Shown: positions 7,438 through 17,648, numbered from the stretch's first letter. The stretch: 64,000 bases of DNA from Sphingobacterium paludis (GCF_004364125.1 NZ_SNZV01000002.1:372001-436000); one strand, 5' to 3'. The notes: a model not told the origin generated them from the letters alone. Numbers and translations are program-made.

Positions 7438-9204
7438 TTAGCGCTTCAAAAGTTGCTTTTCGCATGCCGTGAGTCCGGATAGAAAGGTCGGTAAGTTTAG
7501 GAAACCAAACTCGCTGAGCTTTTCGGCTCGTGTACGATAATAGGCTATTCCAGCAACTAATTGTGCTTTAAATTTCTCCGCAAATTTTACCTTCTTGGCA
7601 TCGTGTGCTGCTTCTCGCATGTAGGCACGTAAATAATCTACGTACAATTGTAGTTCATTGATAAACATGTGAGGTCTCTGCGGAAGGTCGAGAGGGACGC
7701 GTCCGTAGATGTGATCCACCATCTGTTGAAGGGAGTATGTATCTTTAAAATAGGCAGTGTTGGGTCCTGGGCATATGGCTACCGCACTACTTTCCTTCGC
7801 TTTGCGAATCTCGTACGTTAAGTATGCCGACGTGGCTAGGCCATCGCAGAGGCAGGTTTTTTCCGTTATGCTATCAAAAGCTTGCTGATAAGCGTCTGCA
7901 GATAGTTGCTTTGTTTCCAATTCCTTTATTTTGGCGTGTTGATAAACGCGTGAGGCGGTACAAACGGCTGCATCGGAAAATTCGGTGTTGGAAATTAAAT
8001 ATTTCTTGGTGCAGGGACTCCCGGGACGGCCTGCTCGAATGCGTTCCAAACGCTCCTGTTCCGCTGTACTTCCCCTGAAATTGTTAAATGGCACACCAAG
8101 CGGCGAAGCATCGCTTAGGTAAAAATCTTCTTTTTTCGCTTCCGCAAGTGCTTTCAATGTTCCGCTATCAACCGTAGTTGCTTCTGGAACCAATAGAAAG
8201 GGCGATCCCCAACCGGCGCTATCAAAACCATAATGTTTTACTAAAAATGATTGTTCATCAGCCGTACCAATGCCGCCCTGTACGGTAAAGCGCACGCTAG
8301 GAACTGGGAATAGTTGCTCTTTTTTAGCCTGTAAAGCCTGTCGATAAATGCTCCACAATTCATCAATAAGCTGGTCTTTCCGCTGTTTAAACTCCTCCAG
8401 TATAGGCCCTAATAAATAACCATCCGTTGCAAAAGCATGGCCGCCACAGTTCAGCCCAGACTCTATGCGAAATTCAGAAACCCATAGCCCTTTTTTTGCC
8501 AAATACTTTGCTTGTATATGCGCTGATCGGAAATCCGAAACCTTGAGCGTGATTTTTTTATCGAATGCTCCTAATTCGTTTGGCAGGAACGCCGGAATCT
8601 CGGCGAGGTAGTTGTACAGCCTAGGGTTCATGCCTGCAGAAAGGATAACGGAGGAGCGCAATGTAGCGTTCGCAAATCCTCGCAGGGCTGCTGCGGCATC
8701 AGAATAACGATCTTCCAATGGCATACCCAGCCCATCGACGTTTATCTTATCTACCTTTGACATGATATTGACATCAATATCGCCCGGCTGCAGGCTGTTT
8801 TTGAGGTAATCGATAAGTTGGGTCTGTGTTGCACCGGCTTTGTTGTTGAGCAAATCCAAGTAGGCTTGTCTTTCTGGGCTGTCGTTCGGTAACAATTGGA
8901 AATAACGGTCTAAGTCCGATCCTGTGCCAAAGCGCTCCTCCTGCATACGCTTTAAATCAGCATCCACTAAATACTGGATCATATCAAGATAAGCGGTGAT
9001 TCTTTTTGCACGATAGTCCTGTTCCTTTTTTGAAATGGGCTGCGAAGGCATATTATTCTTCTCCAGATAATACAAACGCATCCGTTCGATCAGCTCATCG
9101 TCAACGATCGAGATGACAGAATTGATGCCGAATTTGGCGACCTTAAGTGGAGTGTCTATGGAAAAAGCCAGTCCTAATACTGGGATGTGGAAACCATGTT
9201 TCAT
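7438..9204 (-). CDS. Large nitronate-monooxygenase-like TIM-barrel protein (function unknown)
   Basis: 588 residues. No close functional match is recognised. The start (HIPVLGLAFSIDTPLKVAKFGINSVISI) resembles the first strand and helix of nitronate monooxygenase/2-nitropropane dioxygenase flavoproteins. Two later segments match landmarks of that family: FRIESGLNCGGHAF (the E-x-x-GGH region) and VQGGIGTADEQSFLVKHYGFDSAGWGSPFLLVPEAT (the phosphate-binding GGI...G and G-x-x-F region). A long insert follows residue 50, and the C-terminal third is cysteine-rich (GSPC, AVCTAS, TCLCDG, AICPGP), suggesting a metal or Fe-S site. An FMN enzyme is inferred, not shown. It stands alone between convergent and co-directional neighbours. 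Confidence 0.5.
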   Translation of the reverse strand: MKHGFHIPVLGLAFSIDTPLKVAKFGINSVISIVDDELIERMRLYYLEKNNMPSQPISKKEQDYRAKRITAYLDMIQYLVDADLKRMQEERFGTGSDLDRYFQLLPNDSPERQAYLDLLNNKAGATQTQLIDYLKNSLQPGDIDVNIMSKVDKINVDGLGMPLEDRYSDAAAALRGFANATLRSSVILSAGMNPRLYNYLAEIPAFLPNELGAFDKKITLKVSDFRSAHIQAKYLAKKGLWVSEFRIESGLNCGGHAFATDGYLLGPILEEFKQRKDQLIDELWSIYRQALQAKKEQLFPVPSVRFTVQGGIGTADEQSFLVKHYGFDSAGWGSPFLLVPEATTVDSGTLKALAEAKKEDFYLSDASPLGVPFNNFRGSTAEQERLERIRAGRPGSPCTKKYLISNTEFSDAAVCTASRVYQHAKIKELETKQLSADAYQQAFDSITEKTCLCDGLATSAYLTYEIRKAKESSAVAICPGPNTAYFKDTYSLQQMVDHIYGRVPLDLPQRPHMFINELQLYVDYLRAYMREAAHDAKKVKFAEKFKAQLVAGIAYYRTRAEKLSEFGFLNLPTFLSGLTACEKQLLKR

Positions 9205-9345
9205 ATAGCTATAATATACCTGCGAAGTAAGGCAAATATGGGTAGCTATAAAATAATGGAGCCCTTAGTAAAAAATGATATCAGTCATTTTGTTCGTCTT
9301 ACGTTTTTGCAGCAAGATTCTGGCCATGTGTACTTGTTATGCGCA

Positions 9346-10188
9346 CTACTCAAAAACAACGGTCTTGTTGCCTTGCAGCATGACTCGATCTTCCATCAAT
9401 AATTGTATGGCATGGCTGAGGACAGCCTTTTCGATTTCTTTTCCGGCAGTGACCAAGTTTGGCACATCATAACTATGATTGATGGACTTTGTACGCTGTA
9501 CAATAATGGGGCCTTCATCCAGATCGTTGGTGACAAAATGCGCGGTAGCACCAATGATTTTGACGCCTCTTTTGTAAGCCTGCCGATAAGGGCTGGCACC
9601 GATAAAAGCGGGTAGAAACGAATGGTGAATATTAATCAACTTGTTCTCAAACCGGGAAACGAAACTTGGCGAAAGGATACGCATAAACTTAGCGAGGACG
9701 ATGTAATCCGGATTGAAGGGCTCGATGGTAGCGGCAAGCTCGGTCTCGAATTGCTCTTTCGTTTTATGTTCGTGGGAAACCACGTAATAAGGAATGTCAA
9801 ATTTTTCGGTAAAGTCTTTCAATGTATCGTAATTTCCCACTACCGCTTTCACGTCGGCATTTAGCGTTTGAAAGAAATGACGCACCAAGATATCTGCTAG
9901 ACAGTGATGCTCTTTGGTAACGAGCACAACCAGCTTTTTTTGCCTGTCGGGGTTTATTGTTACCAATGCATGGGCAGGCAAATCTGCATATAGATTTTGC
10001 TGTAGGGCGATCGGGGCGGCAGGGACGCCGCTACAGACTACCCGAAGAAAGAATTTTTTATTTTCCTCGTCCACGAACTCTCGCATCGTCACGATATTGA
10101 GCTGATGTTTAGCAATAATTTGTGCGATGCTCGCAACTAGCCCGACAGCGTCCTGGCATTGAATGAGAATAAGGGTTTGGCTGTGCAT
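9346..10188 (-). CDS. purU: Formyltetrahydrofolate deformylase
   Basis: 280 residues. An N-terminal ACT domain (LILIQCQDAVGLVASIAQIIAKHQLNI, about residues 5-85) is followed by a formyltransferase-like domain with KEHHCLADIL, PYYVVSHEH, VLAKFMRILSP, INIHHSFLPAFIGASPYRQAYKRGVKIIGATAHFV and DEGPIIVQ. The ACT fusion separates PurU from PurN. It hydrolyses 10-formyl-THF to THF and formate, balancing one-carbon pools and supplying formate. It lies 26 bases downstream of parE on the same strand, so read-through is plausible although the functions are unrelated. Confidence 0.95.
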   Translation of the reverse strand: MHSQTLILIQCQDAVGLVASIAQIIAKHQLNIVTMREFVDEENKKFFLRVVCSGVPAAPIALQQNLYADLPAHALVTINPDRQKKLVVLVTKEHHCLADILVRHFFQTLNADVKAVVGNYDTLKDFTEKFDIPYYVVSHEHKTKEQFETELAATIEPFNPDYIVLAKFMRILSPSFVSRFENKLINIHHSFLPAFIGASPYRQAYKRGVKIIGATAHFVTNDLDEGPIIVQRTKSINHSYDVPNLVTAGKEIEKAVLSHAIQLLMEDRVMLQGNKTVVFE

Positions 10189-10214
10189 ATGTGTTGGATG
10201 CTTGCGCTATAGGT

Positions 10215-12074
10215 TTATGATGCTACAGCAGCGTTTGCTAGTTCTTCTTCTAAATCTACTTCTATCCGGAGGTTTTCTACGATATGTTTTTGACGATCAG
10301 GGGTGTTTTTTCCCATGTAGTATTCCAGTAATTGCGGAAGCTTATTGTCTTTTGATAGAATGACGGGATCAAGACGAATATCCTTTCCGATAAATAGTCC
10401 AAATTCTGACGGTGAGATCTCGCCCAAACCTTTGAATCGTGTGATCTCTGGCTTGCCACCTAATTTGGCGATGGCCCTTTGCCGTTCTTCGTCGGAATAG
10501 CAATAGATGGTTTCCTTTTTGTTTCGTACCCGGAATAGCGGCGTCTGCAAGATAGAAACATGACCGGCTTTTACTAAGTCCGGAAAAAACTGAAGGAAAA
10601 AGGTCAATAACAGCAAACGAATGTGCATGCCATCCACATCGGCATCGGTTGCTACAACGATGTTGTTATAGCGTAGCCCATCAATTCCGTCTTCAATATT
10701 TAGCGCGTGTTGCAATAAGTTAAATTCCTCATTTTCATAGACAATCTTTTTAGACATGCCGTACGAATTTAAGGGTTTTCCTTTCAGACTAAATACAGCC
10801 TGTGTTTGTACATCACGAGACTTGGTAATGGAACCACTGGCGGAGTCACCCTCGGTGATAAAAAGTGTCGTTTCCTGATTTCGGTCACTTTTATCATTGA
10901 AATGAACCTTGCAATCACGAAGCTTTCTATTGTGCAAAGAGGCTTTCTTAGCCCGCTCATTCGCAAGTTTTTTGATGCCTGCAATGTCCTTTCTCTCTCG
11001 CTCAGATTGCAATATGCGCTTCAACAGTGCGTCTGCGGTATCTTGATTTTTGTGTAGGTAATCGTCAAGCGCCTTTTTGATAAAATCATTGATAAAGGTA
11101 CGTACCGTCGGTCCATCGGGACCAATGCTTTGCGAGCCTAACTTTGTTTTTGTCTGCGATTCGAAAACAGGCTCCTGCACTTTTATGGCGATAGCACCGA
11201 TAATGGACGAGCGAATATCTGCTGCGTCAAATTCTTTTTTATAGAACTCCCGAACGGTCTTAACGAGCGCCTCGCGAAAAGAGGCTTGATGTGTACCTCC
11301 CTGCGTGGTGTGTTGCCCATTGACAAAGGAGTAATATTCTTCGCCGTATTGTTGGCCGTGCGTTAAAGCAATTTCTATATCTTCGCCCTTCAGGTGAACA
11401 ATCGGGTAGCGCATCGATTCGGTATCAATGTTTCTTTCCAAAAGATCTTTGAGACCGTTTTCGGAGATGTACTTCTGCCCATTAAAATTTATGGTTAATC
11501 CCGAGTTGAGAAACACATAATTCCAGATCATATTTTCTACAAACTCTGTACGAAATTTGTAGTTGCGGAATATAGATTCATCTGGGTAGAAACTGGTGGC
11601 GGTGCCATTGCGCTGCGACGTATCCTTTTGGTCGTCGCTGACGAGCTCGCCACAACTGAATTGCGCAATGCGCGTTACACCTTGACGGTAAGACTGCACA
11701 ACAAATTGGCTAGAAAGGGCGTTAACGGCTTTCGTACCAACACCATTTAAACCTACGGATTTTTGAAACGCTTTGCTATCATATTTACCACCGGTGTTTA
11801 TTTTGGAAACCACATCCACTACCGACCCTATTGGAATACCACGACCGTAGTCACGGACGGCAACTTTATTTTCATGAACCGTAATGTCTATTGTTTTGCC
11901 CGCTCCCATTACAAACTCATCGATGGAATTATCAACAATTTCTTTCAATAACACATAGATGCCATCGTCGTAGGCCGAGCCATCTCCTAATTTTCCAATA
12001 TACATACCAGGACGTAGGCGGATATGCTCTTTCCAATCCAGCGATCGTATACTGTCTTCGTTATAAGTCGTCAT
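10215..12074 (-). CDS. parE: DNA topoisomerase IV subunit B (ParE)
   Basis: 619 residues, type IIA topoisomerase ATPase subunit. The GHKL ATPase domain shows [29 protein letters not shown] and [14 protein letters not shown]; the transducer has the [16 protein letters not shown] QTK region; the TOPRIM domain shows [22 protein letters not shown] and [21 protein letters not shown]; the tail [13 protein letters not shown] is conserved. The length and the short insert-free TOPRIM fit ParE better than the longer GyrB. parC is not in the neighbourhood. Decatenates daughter chromosomes together with ParC. Confidence 0.9.
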   Translation of the reverse strand: MTTYNEDSIRSLDWKEHIRLRPGMYIGKLGDGSAYDDGIYVLLKEIVDNSIDEFVMGAGKTIDITVHENKVAVRDYGRGIPIGSVVDVVSKINTGGKYDSKAFQKSVGLNGVGTKAVNALSSQFVVQSYRQGVTRIAQFSCGELVSDDQKDTSQRNGTATSFYPDESIFRNYKFRTEFVENMIWNYVFLNSGLTINFNGQKYISENGLKDLLERNIDTESMRYPIVHLKGEDIEIALTHGQQYGEEYYSFVNGQHTTQGGTHQASFREALVKTVREFYKKEFDAADIRSSIIGAIAIKVQEPVFESQTKTKLGSQSIGPDGPTVRTFINDFIKKALDDYLHKNQDTADALLKRILQSERERKDIAGIKKLANERAKKASLHNRKLRDCKVHFNDKSDRNQETTLFITEGDSASGSITKSRDVQTQAVFSLKGKPLNSYGMSKKIVYENEEFNLLQHALNIEDGIDGLRYNNIVVATDADVDGMHIRLLLLTFFLQFFPDLVKAGHVSILQTPLFRVRNKKETIYCYSDEERQRAIAKLGGKPEITRFKGLGEISPSEFGLFIGKDIRLDPVILSKDNKLPQLLEYYMGKNTPDRQKHIVENLRIEVDLEEELANAAVAS

Positions 12075-12247
12075 TAACGTTATGATGGTTTATTTTTCGA
12101 AACAAAAATAGGAAAAAAAGCAGCACGGCTAGACACAAAAACACAGGATCCCTGAAAATTGCTATTTTTTGCCAAAATCAAGTATTTTAGCAACTATTTT
12201 TTTCTACTGCGTTACGCTTTTACTTATATTTAACAAAAGCGATTTTT

Positions 12248-14260
12248 ATGGAACAGGAATCACGGGAGAAATATAAAATTGTGCCGCCCGCAGCTTGGGT
12301 GGAAACGGTCACCGACGAACAGTTGCTTTCGCAGATTGTCGAAACAGACTTTTCTCAGCGGCAGTATGATGATGGCAGAGACTACTGTTATTTCTTACGA
12401 AAGGTTCAGTATACCGATGATATCCAGAATGCGGAATACAATTTTATGGCTTATAGTGTTCAGCAACCTGGTACACTCGATTTTGCGTCGGTGAATGAAT
12501 TTGTGTTGTATCAAGCCGAGCATATCGAATTTCATCGTATAGCAGTGTTGCGAGAAGGTGTGCTGATTGATAAGTTGCCGGATACAACCTTCAAGGTATT
12601 AGATAATGAAACACAAAGTATAGATGGTGTTTTAAATAGTTCAAAAAAAGTGAATATCGTCATCAAAGACATTCGTCTCCACGATATTATGATCGTGGAA
12701 GATACCCGCGTTGTTCATTTTACAGAAAAGGATTTTCTACGGAAGGCGCTGATTAAATATATATGGTTTAGTCCGGACGTGTATTGGGCGTATGGCAAAT
12801 ACGAGTTTGATTTGATTAATAAACGTCAAGATCCTATACGGTTTAAGAAGCTATATTTCCGTGACGACCTTGGCGAGCTGTTGCCTATTGAGGAGGGCTT
12901 GATCGGTCCCGGCGAAACGTTTTCACTTGGCTTCACCGATTATATAAACGCAGTAGATATCAACCGGGAGGTATATCCCTTTATCGATTTTGCAACGGAT
13001 CGTAATTACGAAGAGTTGATGCAATTGGTGTACGCTTACTACCAAACCGCGTTAGCAACAAAATCGCTCGACGAATATGCGCCAGAATTGGTGACGAGGC
13101 TGGATGCGCTGAACGATCTGGACGCTAAGATACAGTTCGCCATTGAGTACGTGCAAAACAGTGTGCGCTATCTGTACAACGAGGACGAGATGCACGGACA
13201 CAAGCCCCAGGACCCTTGGGTTACCTATGCGTTTAAGCAAGGAGATTGCAAAGCCAAAACAATACTTCTTAAGAGCATCCTGCAATACCTTGGTGTAGAG
13301 TGTAGCATTGTCTTGGTAAATTTTAATGCAGACTTTTACGTCAACAAGTACCTGCCTTCGCTTTTTAATTTCAACCATGTTATCCTGAAGATCGCTCATC
13401 AAAATGTGGATTATTTTGTGGATGCGACCTCGCGTGATGAATATGGCTCCTTGGAAAATAGGTCGTTCATCAGTTTCTTAAATTATTTAGAAATAAAGCC
13501 GGAAAGCACCATGCAGCAGCGCAAAGGGTATAAATCGCCTGGTTTTTCCATTTTTGATCAAATTCTGTTTGAAGTCAAAAACGATGTAGGATTTATCACA
13601 TTGAAAACAACGTATAGGTACAACCGTGCGAATGCTATGCGCAGGTATTTCAAGAACACCAATAAGAAAGCTATTGTAGACCATACCAATAACTTCGTCT
13701 TTAGCTGCATGGACATCGTGGAACCTGATGGTGGAAACGATAAGCGCGATATTTTCAAAGATGCTACGATTACCGTAGTGCATGATGATAAAACCGATAA
13801 CCTCTTTATTACGGAGTACACGGCTACGATTGAGAAGCCTTATTACATAACGAGTGACGGGCGGAAGTATCTAAAATTCTACGACGCAAGTATCTTGAAA
13901 CAAAATTTGCGCGACTACGTGCAGAAAGATGTGAGCTTTTGGCAATCGTTTGAGTCAGAAAAGTATCAAATCAATATACGCTCGGACAAGCCTATTGATG
14001 TACGAGATGAAGTAACTAATAAGCAATTGGCCGTCGAATACGAGCTGTTTAAATATACGATTAAAAAGAAGATAGAACGGTACGGGGCTGTAGCCGATAT
14101 TGAATTTGTTCCATTGTCCAATGTTGAGGTGCCCGTTTCCGAAATACCTTCGCTGCGTGATAAATACGCGGAAATTGGGCGCAGCGCCTACGGACTAGGC
14201 GTTGGCATTGCTAAACCCACACTTTTGGATTCACTCAAAAGCATGTTTCGTAAGGCATAA
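12248..14260 (+). CDS. DUF3857 / transglutaminase-like protein
   Basis: 670 residues. The N-terminal half is a DUF3857-type beta-sandwich (YNFMAYSVQQPGTLDFASVNEFVLYQAEHIEFHRIAV onward, broken here into its parts by family resemblance). The middle holds a transglutaminase-like fold with a complete triad: Cys334 in KQGDCKAKT, His377 in FNHVI and Asp392 in FVDATS. The C-terminus is beta-rich with a final basic segment. Unlike many DUF3857 proteins of this phylum there is no obvious signal peptide, so a cytoplasmic location is suggested. Substrate unknown. It is monocistronic with a strong terminator after it. Confidence 0.75.
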   Translation: MEQESREKYKIVPPAAWVETVTDEQLLSQIVETDFSQRQYDDGRDYCYFLRKVQYTDDIQNAEYNFMAYSVQQPGTLDFASVNEFVLYQAEHIEFHRIAVLREGVLIDKLPDTTFKVLDNETQSIDGVLNSSKKVNIVIKDIRLHDIMIVEDTRVVHFTEKDFLRKALIKYIWFSPDVYWAYGKYEFDLINKRQDPIRFKKLYFRDDLGELLPIEEGLIGPGETFSLGFTDYINAVDINREVYPFIDFATDRNYEELMQLVYAYYQTALATKSLDEYAPELVTRLDALNDLDAKIQFAIEYVQNSVRYLYNEDEMHGHKPQDPWVTYAFKQGDCKAKTILLKSILQYLGVECSIVLVNFNADFYVNKYLPSLFNFNHVILKIAHQNVDYFVDATSRDEYGSLENRSFISFLNYLEIKPESTMQQRKGYKSPGFSIFDQILFEVKNDVGFITLKTTYRYNRANAMRRYFKNTNKKAIVDHTNNFVFSCMDIVEPDGGNDKRDIFKDATITVVHDDKTDNLFITEYTATIEKPYYITSDGRKYLKFYDASILKQNLRDYVQKDVSFWQSFESEKYQINIRSDKPIDVRDEVTNKQLAVEYELFKYTIKKKIERYGAVADIEFVPLSNVEVPVSEIPSLRDKYAEIGRSAYGLGVGIAKPTLLDSLKSMFRKA

Positions 14261-14293
14261 GGAGCCAGGCGACGTTAACCGGTCTTGCCCTGT

Positions 14294-14332
14294 AAAAATG
14301 CGTCATGCTTACTCGCGATGACGCATTTTTTT
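14294..14332. terminator. Bidirectional intrinsic terminator
   Basis: Perfect 13-base arms AAAAATGCGTCAT (14294-14306) and ATGACGCATTTTT (14318-14330) with an 11-base loop, then more T. It serves the convergent genes ending at 14260 and 14382. Confidence 0.9.
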
Positions 14333-14381
14333 ATTCCGTGCTTTTTAAAACACTTGATCTTACCCCAGTTCAGAATAACAA

Positions 14382-14885
14382 CTATCTACCGAAATCGTCT
14401 TGTACACGCACGATGTCGCTTTCGTCAGATGGATTCTCGCTATCGGTATGTTGCCAAATTTCAGCCACCACGCCATATCCTTCTAGTCCGATCAGACGAT
14501 GTCTTTCGCCTTGCGACAACCGAATGAATTCACCCACGGTAAGTCTTTTCAGCTCATTCTCTTCATCCGTATTGCTCGTTACGACCCCCACTTCACCTTG
14601 TGTGACGCGCCAAATTTCTGCCCGACGGTGGTGGTATTGCCATGATAAACGTTTGTTGGGAGCGACAACTAGTATTTTAGGGCTTAGCTTGCCAGATATT
14701 TTTAAGCCTTGCACATCTAATCCGTCGAAGTACTGATCTGCGAATTGCTGCGCTTGGTCTTCATTAATAACGAAAAAGCCACCCCAAGGTCTTGTTTGAT
14801 CGATATTGTCAATTTCGAAACCTTCTGTTTTTAGTTTTTCTTCAATCTGGCTAAATAATTCGCCTTTCTCCATATGTTCTGCCAT
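14382..14885 (-). CDS. Cupin protein of the mannose-6-phosphate isomerase type II family
   Basis: 167 residues. RPWGGFFVINE near residue 31 is the PWG motif that precedes the cupin in phosphomannose isomerase/GDP-mannose pyrophosphorylase C-terminal domains. The cupin core follows: PKILVVAPNKRLSWQYHHRRAEIWRV, GEVGVVT and LTVGEFIRLSQGERHRLIGLEGYGVVAEIWQ, with the expected histidine and glutamate metal ligands. It is a stand-alone cupin without the nucleotidyltransferase domain. Isomerase activity is plausible but cannot be proved from motifs. Single gene with its own terminator shared with the convergent neighbour. Confidence 0.75.
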   Translation of the reverse strand: MAEHMEKGELFSQIEEKLKTEGFEIDNIDQTRPWGGFFVINEDQAQQFADQYFDGLDVQGLKISGKLSPKILVVAPNKRLSWQYHHRRAEIWRVTQGEVGVVTSNTDEENELKRLTVGEFIRLSQGERHRLIGLEGYGVVAEIWQHTDSENPSDESDIVRVQDDFGR

Positions 14886-15057
14886 GTTTTAAGTATTTGT
14901 GGTGAAGTTAATAGTTTTCTGAAATTACACCAAAAAAAAGCATGTTTGAGCGTTTTTTTTCGATGCTAAATGGATTATGCGTGCATTGTAGAGTATGGAT
15001 ACGATGTCTTTCTACAGCATATCGATTGCGACCTTCGGCTGAACAGATAGATATTGC

Positions 15058-15065
15058 TATCTTTG
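15058..15065 (+). promoter_or_regulatory. Candidate -7 element of the PIF1-like helicase gene
   Basis: TATCTTTG, 29 bases before the ATG at 15095. The nearest TTG upstream is too far for a standard -33 element. An AGGGAG sequence at 15082-15087 may act as a ribosome-binding site. Confidence 0.4.
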
Positions 15066-15094
15066 TGGTTCATCAATAATCAGGGAGTAAATTC

Positions 15095-17317
15095 ATGGGA
15101 CATACAGAAGTTGACGGTAAAAATGTGGCCTTTATGCAGGCCGTTTCTTTCGTTAATCAAACCAATCAGCATTTATTTCTAACGGGGAAGGCCGGAACAG
15201 GTAAAACCACCTTTTTAAAATATATCCGAGACAATTCATATAAGAAAATGGCGATAACGGCGCCTACCGGTGTTGCAGCGATGAATGCGGGAGGCACAAC
15301 CTTACATGCTTTATTCTGGCTGCCGTTCGGTGTGTTTATCGAAGACTATACGCTGAAATGGGACGAACAGGATAGCCATATCTACAACAAAAGCCGGCTT
15401 TTTTCAACCATCAAATTGACCAAACAGCGCCGTGCTATTTTGCAGGAGCTTGAACTCTTGGTGATTGACGAGGTGTCGATGGTTCGTGCAGACACGCTGG
15501 ATGCTATCGATGTGATTTTAAAATCGGTACGGCGCGATATGCGTCCATTTGGTGGGGTGCAGATGTTGTTCATCGGCGACCTCTATCAGCTGCCGCCCGT
15601 GGTGCGTGACCATGAGTGGCAAGTGTTGCGGCAGCACTACAGCAGCCCGTTCTTTTTTGATGCGAAAGTGTTGCGCGAACATCCGCCAGTGCTCCTAGAG
15701 CTAAACAAAATATACCGGCAAAACGATAGCGACTTTATTGGTTTGTTAAATAATATCCGAAATAATGAGTGCTCACAAGCGGATCTGGATTATTTAAATG
15801 CGCATTATCGCGAGCAGTTCTCTCCCGAAGATGGTGAGCAGTTTATTACACTAACCTCACATAATAAGCTGGCAGAAGGCATTAACCAAGAGCAGCTCAT
15901 GAAATTAAGCGGCACTATGCATAATGTCAAAGCGGTGGTTAAAGATGAATTTCAGCAATCATCGTATCCTGCCGAAGAGGTGCTTCCTCTTAAAATTGGT
16001 GCGCAGGTGATGTTTATTAAAAACGATACCGGCGAGGATCGGAAGTTTTTCAATGGAAAGATCGGGACGGTGAAGGAGTTGCATTTGGATAAGCATCAAG
16101 TTGTTGTTTCTTTTCAGGATGGCTCAGAGGATGTCACAGTTCGCCGGGAAACCTGGGAAAATATTCGTTATAATTACAATAAAGGGGAAGATAAGATCGA
16201 AGAGGAGGTAATGGGGACTTTCTCCCAATTTCCGCTGCGTTTGGCTTGGGCGATTACGATCCACAAAAGTCAGGGCTTAACTTTTGATCGGGCGGTTATC
16301 GATGCAGGTACATCGTTTGCTGCAGGTCAGGTTTATGTCGCACTCAGCCGGCTCACAGGGCTTGAAGGATTGGTTTTGAAGTCCAAAATCCCACATCATT
16401 CCATTCGTACAGATTTTCAGGTGGTTGACTTTATGAAGCGTATGCGCCCAGGAGATGAAGTAGCAAAAATGTTGGAGTTATGTCAGCGGCACTATCTTGG
16501 GCAAATCCTTTTACAAAGTTTTCGCTGGACAACCCTGGTTGAGGGCGTAGATGAGTTGAGCGAATCCTTGGCAAAACGAAATATTGATAGCAAGGATGCG
16601 GCCCTTCTCGTGTTGAACGGCGTGGCAGGCGCCTTACGTGAACAGGAAAAAGTGGCCAATAAATTCATCACACAGTTATATGCTATGCTGCGCGATAAGG
16701 CGCAACTAGACTACGGTAAGATTTGCGAACGCACACAGTCTGCTGTGGCTTGGTTTCTTCCGAAATTTGATAACGATGTTTTGATCGCCATGCAGGAACA
16801 TATTGAAGCGTGGAAAGTGAAAAAACGCACCAAAAAGTATGTTGAAGAGTTACGTTCGCTGTTGTTGGATTTTAGACGTAAAAAAGAGCAGCTAGCGCAT
16901 TGTCTTACCATCGCTGACATATTAACGCAGGAGGGTGATTTGTCGCAGGTTGTAGACTCACTCCATGCCAAGGAAAAGACAAAGGATAGCGAGGTGAAAT
17001 CCGCGGCTGACGATGATGCGGTAAAAGACACGAAGGCTATTTCGCTGGATATGTTTATGGACGGGCTAAGCATCGAAGATATTGCGAAGAAGAGGGATAT
17101 GGTGGTAGGCACCATTTATGGACATTTGATCAATTACGTGGGAACGGAGGTGGAAGCGACAGATCTTATCGCCGAAGAAAAGCTTGAGAGGATAATGGAT
17201 GTCATCCGCCAAAATCCAGATAAGTCTTCTTCTGAACTGAAAGTGATCTTGGGGGCAGAATTCGACTATCCGGATATTAAAATTGGACAAAAGATGCTCG
17301 AACTTGCTGCAGGCTAG
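15095..17317 (+). CDS. PIF1-like superfamily 1 DNA helicase with C-terminal HTH
   Basis: 740 residues. Walker A is LTGKAGTGKTTF (residues 29-40), followed by ITAPTGVAAMNAGGTTLHALF, Walker B ELLVIDEVSMVRADTLDAID, IGDLYQLPPV, and the late motifs AWAITIHKSQGLTFDRAVID and YVALSRLTGLEGL, all as in PIF1/RecD-like helicases. The last 200 residues are charged and coiled, ending in a helix-turn-helix (SLDMFMDGLSIEDIAKKRDMVVGTIYGHLINYV read in parts) like the HTH_40 found in RecQ/PIF1-type bacterial helicases. Likely a 5'-3' helicase for difficult DNA such as G-quadruplexes or R-loops. No defence genes adjoin it. Confidence 0.88.
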   Translation: MGHTEVDGKNVAFMQAVSFVNQTNQHLFLTGKAGTGKTTFLKYIRDNSYKKMAITAPTGVAAMNAGGTTLHALFWLPFGVFIEDYTLKWDEQDSHIYNKSRLFSTIKLTKQRRAILQELELLVIDEVSMVRADTLDAIDVILKSVRRDMRPFGGVQMLFIGDLYQLPPVVRDHEWQVLRQHYSSPFFFDAKVLREHPPVLLELNKIYRQNDSDFIGLLNNIRNNECSQADLDYLNAHYREQFSPEDGEQFITLTSHNKLAEGINQEQLMKLSGTMHNVKAVVKDEFQQSSYPAEEVLPLKIGAQVMFIKNDTGEDRKFFNGKIGTVKELHLDKHQVVVSFQDGSEDVTVRRETWENIRYNYNKGEDKIEEEVMGTFSQFPLRLAWAITIHKSQGLTFDRAVIDAGTSFAAGQVYVALSRLTGLEGLVLKSKIPHHSIRTDFQVVDFMKRMRPGDEVAKMLELCQRHYLGQILLQSFRWTTLVEGVDELSESLAKRNIDSKDAALLVLNGVAGALREQEKVANKFITQLYAMLRDKAQLDYGKICERTQSAVAWFLPKFDNDVLIAMQEHIEAWKVKKRTKKYVEELRSLLLDFRRKKEQLAHCLTIADILTQEGDLSQVVDSLHAKEKTKDSEVKSAADDDAVKDTKAISLDMFMDGLSIEDIAKKRDMVVGTIYGHLINYVGTEVEATDLIAEEKLERIMDVIRQNPDKSSSELKVILGAEFDYPDIKIGQKMLELAAG

Positions 17318-17388
17318 TTTTTTACTTTCTTTTTAAAGGAAAGTGGGAAAAGCCGGAGTGTGCAGGATAGTTTCTGCATATTAAATCC

Positions 17389-17396
17389 TATCTTTG
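17389..17396 (+). promoter_or_regulatory. Candidate -7 element at the head of the ATP synthase operon
   Basis: TATCTTTG 24 bases upstream of the first small gene; matches TAnnTTTG. A TTTC at 17371-17374 is a weak -33 candidate. Confidence 0.45.
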
Positions 17397-17420
17397 AGTC
17401 CTTTTAGTTGCCGAGGGAAA

Positions 17421-17648
17421 ATGGAAGAAAAAAAGGGAAGTAACGCGAAGAACAAATGGTTGGTCTTTACTTCTATGCCCATACAAATGGGCGTAACAAT
17501 TTATCTGTTTTATCGATTGGGCGGCTGGTTGGACGAGCGCTATTCGGTGGAAGGAGAGTGGTGGATGAAAGGGCTAACCATGTTGGGTGTTGTCGTATCC
17601 ATGTATCAATTTATAAGACAGGTCAATTATTTGAACAAGAATGAATAA
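17421..17648 (+). CDS. AtpZ/AtpI-family F0F1-associated membrane protein
   Basis: 75 residues from the ATG at 17421; the longer frame from 17394 adds nine residues (MSPFSCRGK) with no support. A basic lysine-rich start (MEEKKGSNAKNK) precedes two membrane segments (VFTSMPIQMGVTIYLFYRLGGWLDE and WWMKGLTMLGVVVSMYQFI). The double-TM hairpin and position ahead of F0 genes match the AtpZ/AtpI family, small proteins linked to c-ring assembly or Mg2+/Ca2+ transport. It overlaps the next gene by 8 bases (ATGAATAA), showing translational coupling. Confidence 0.8.
   Translation: MEEKKGSNAKNKWLVFTSMPIQMGVTIYLFYRLGGWLDERYSVEGEWWMKGLTMLGVVVSMYQFIRQVNYLNKNE

Noticed and set aside
15095..17317. Part of a phage-defence island (helicase)
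   Set aside because: Neighbours are a cupin gene and the ATP synthase operon; no nuclease or defence partner is present.
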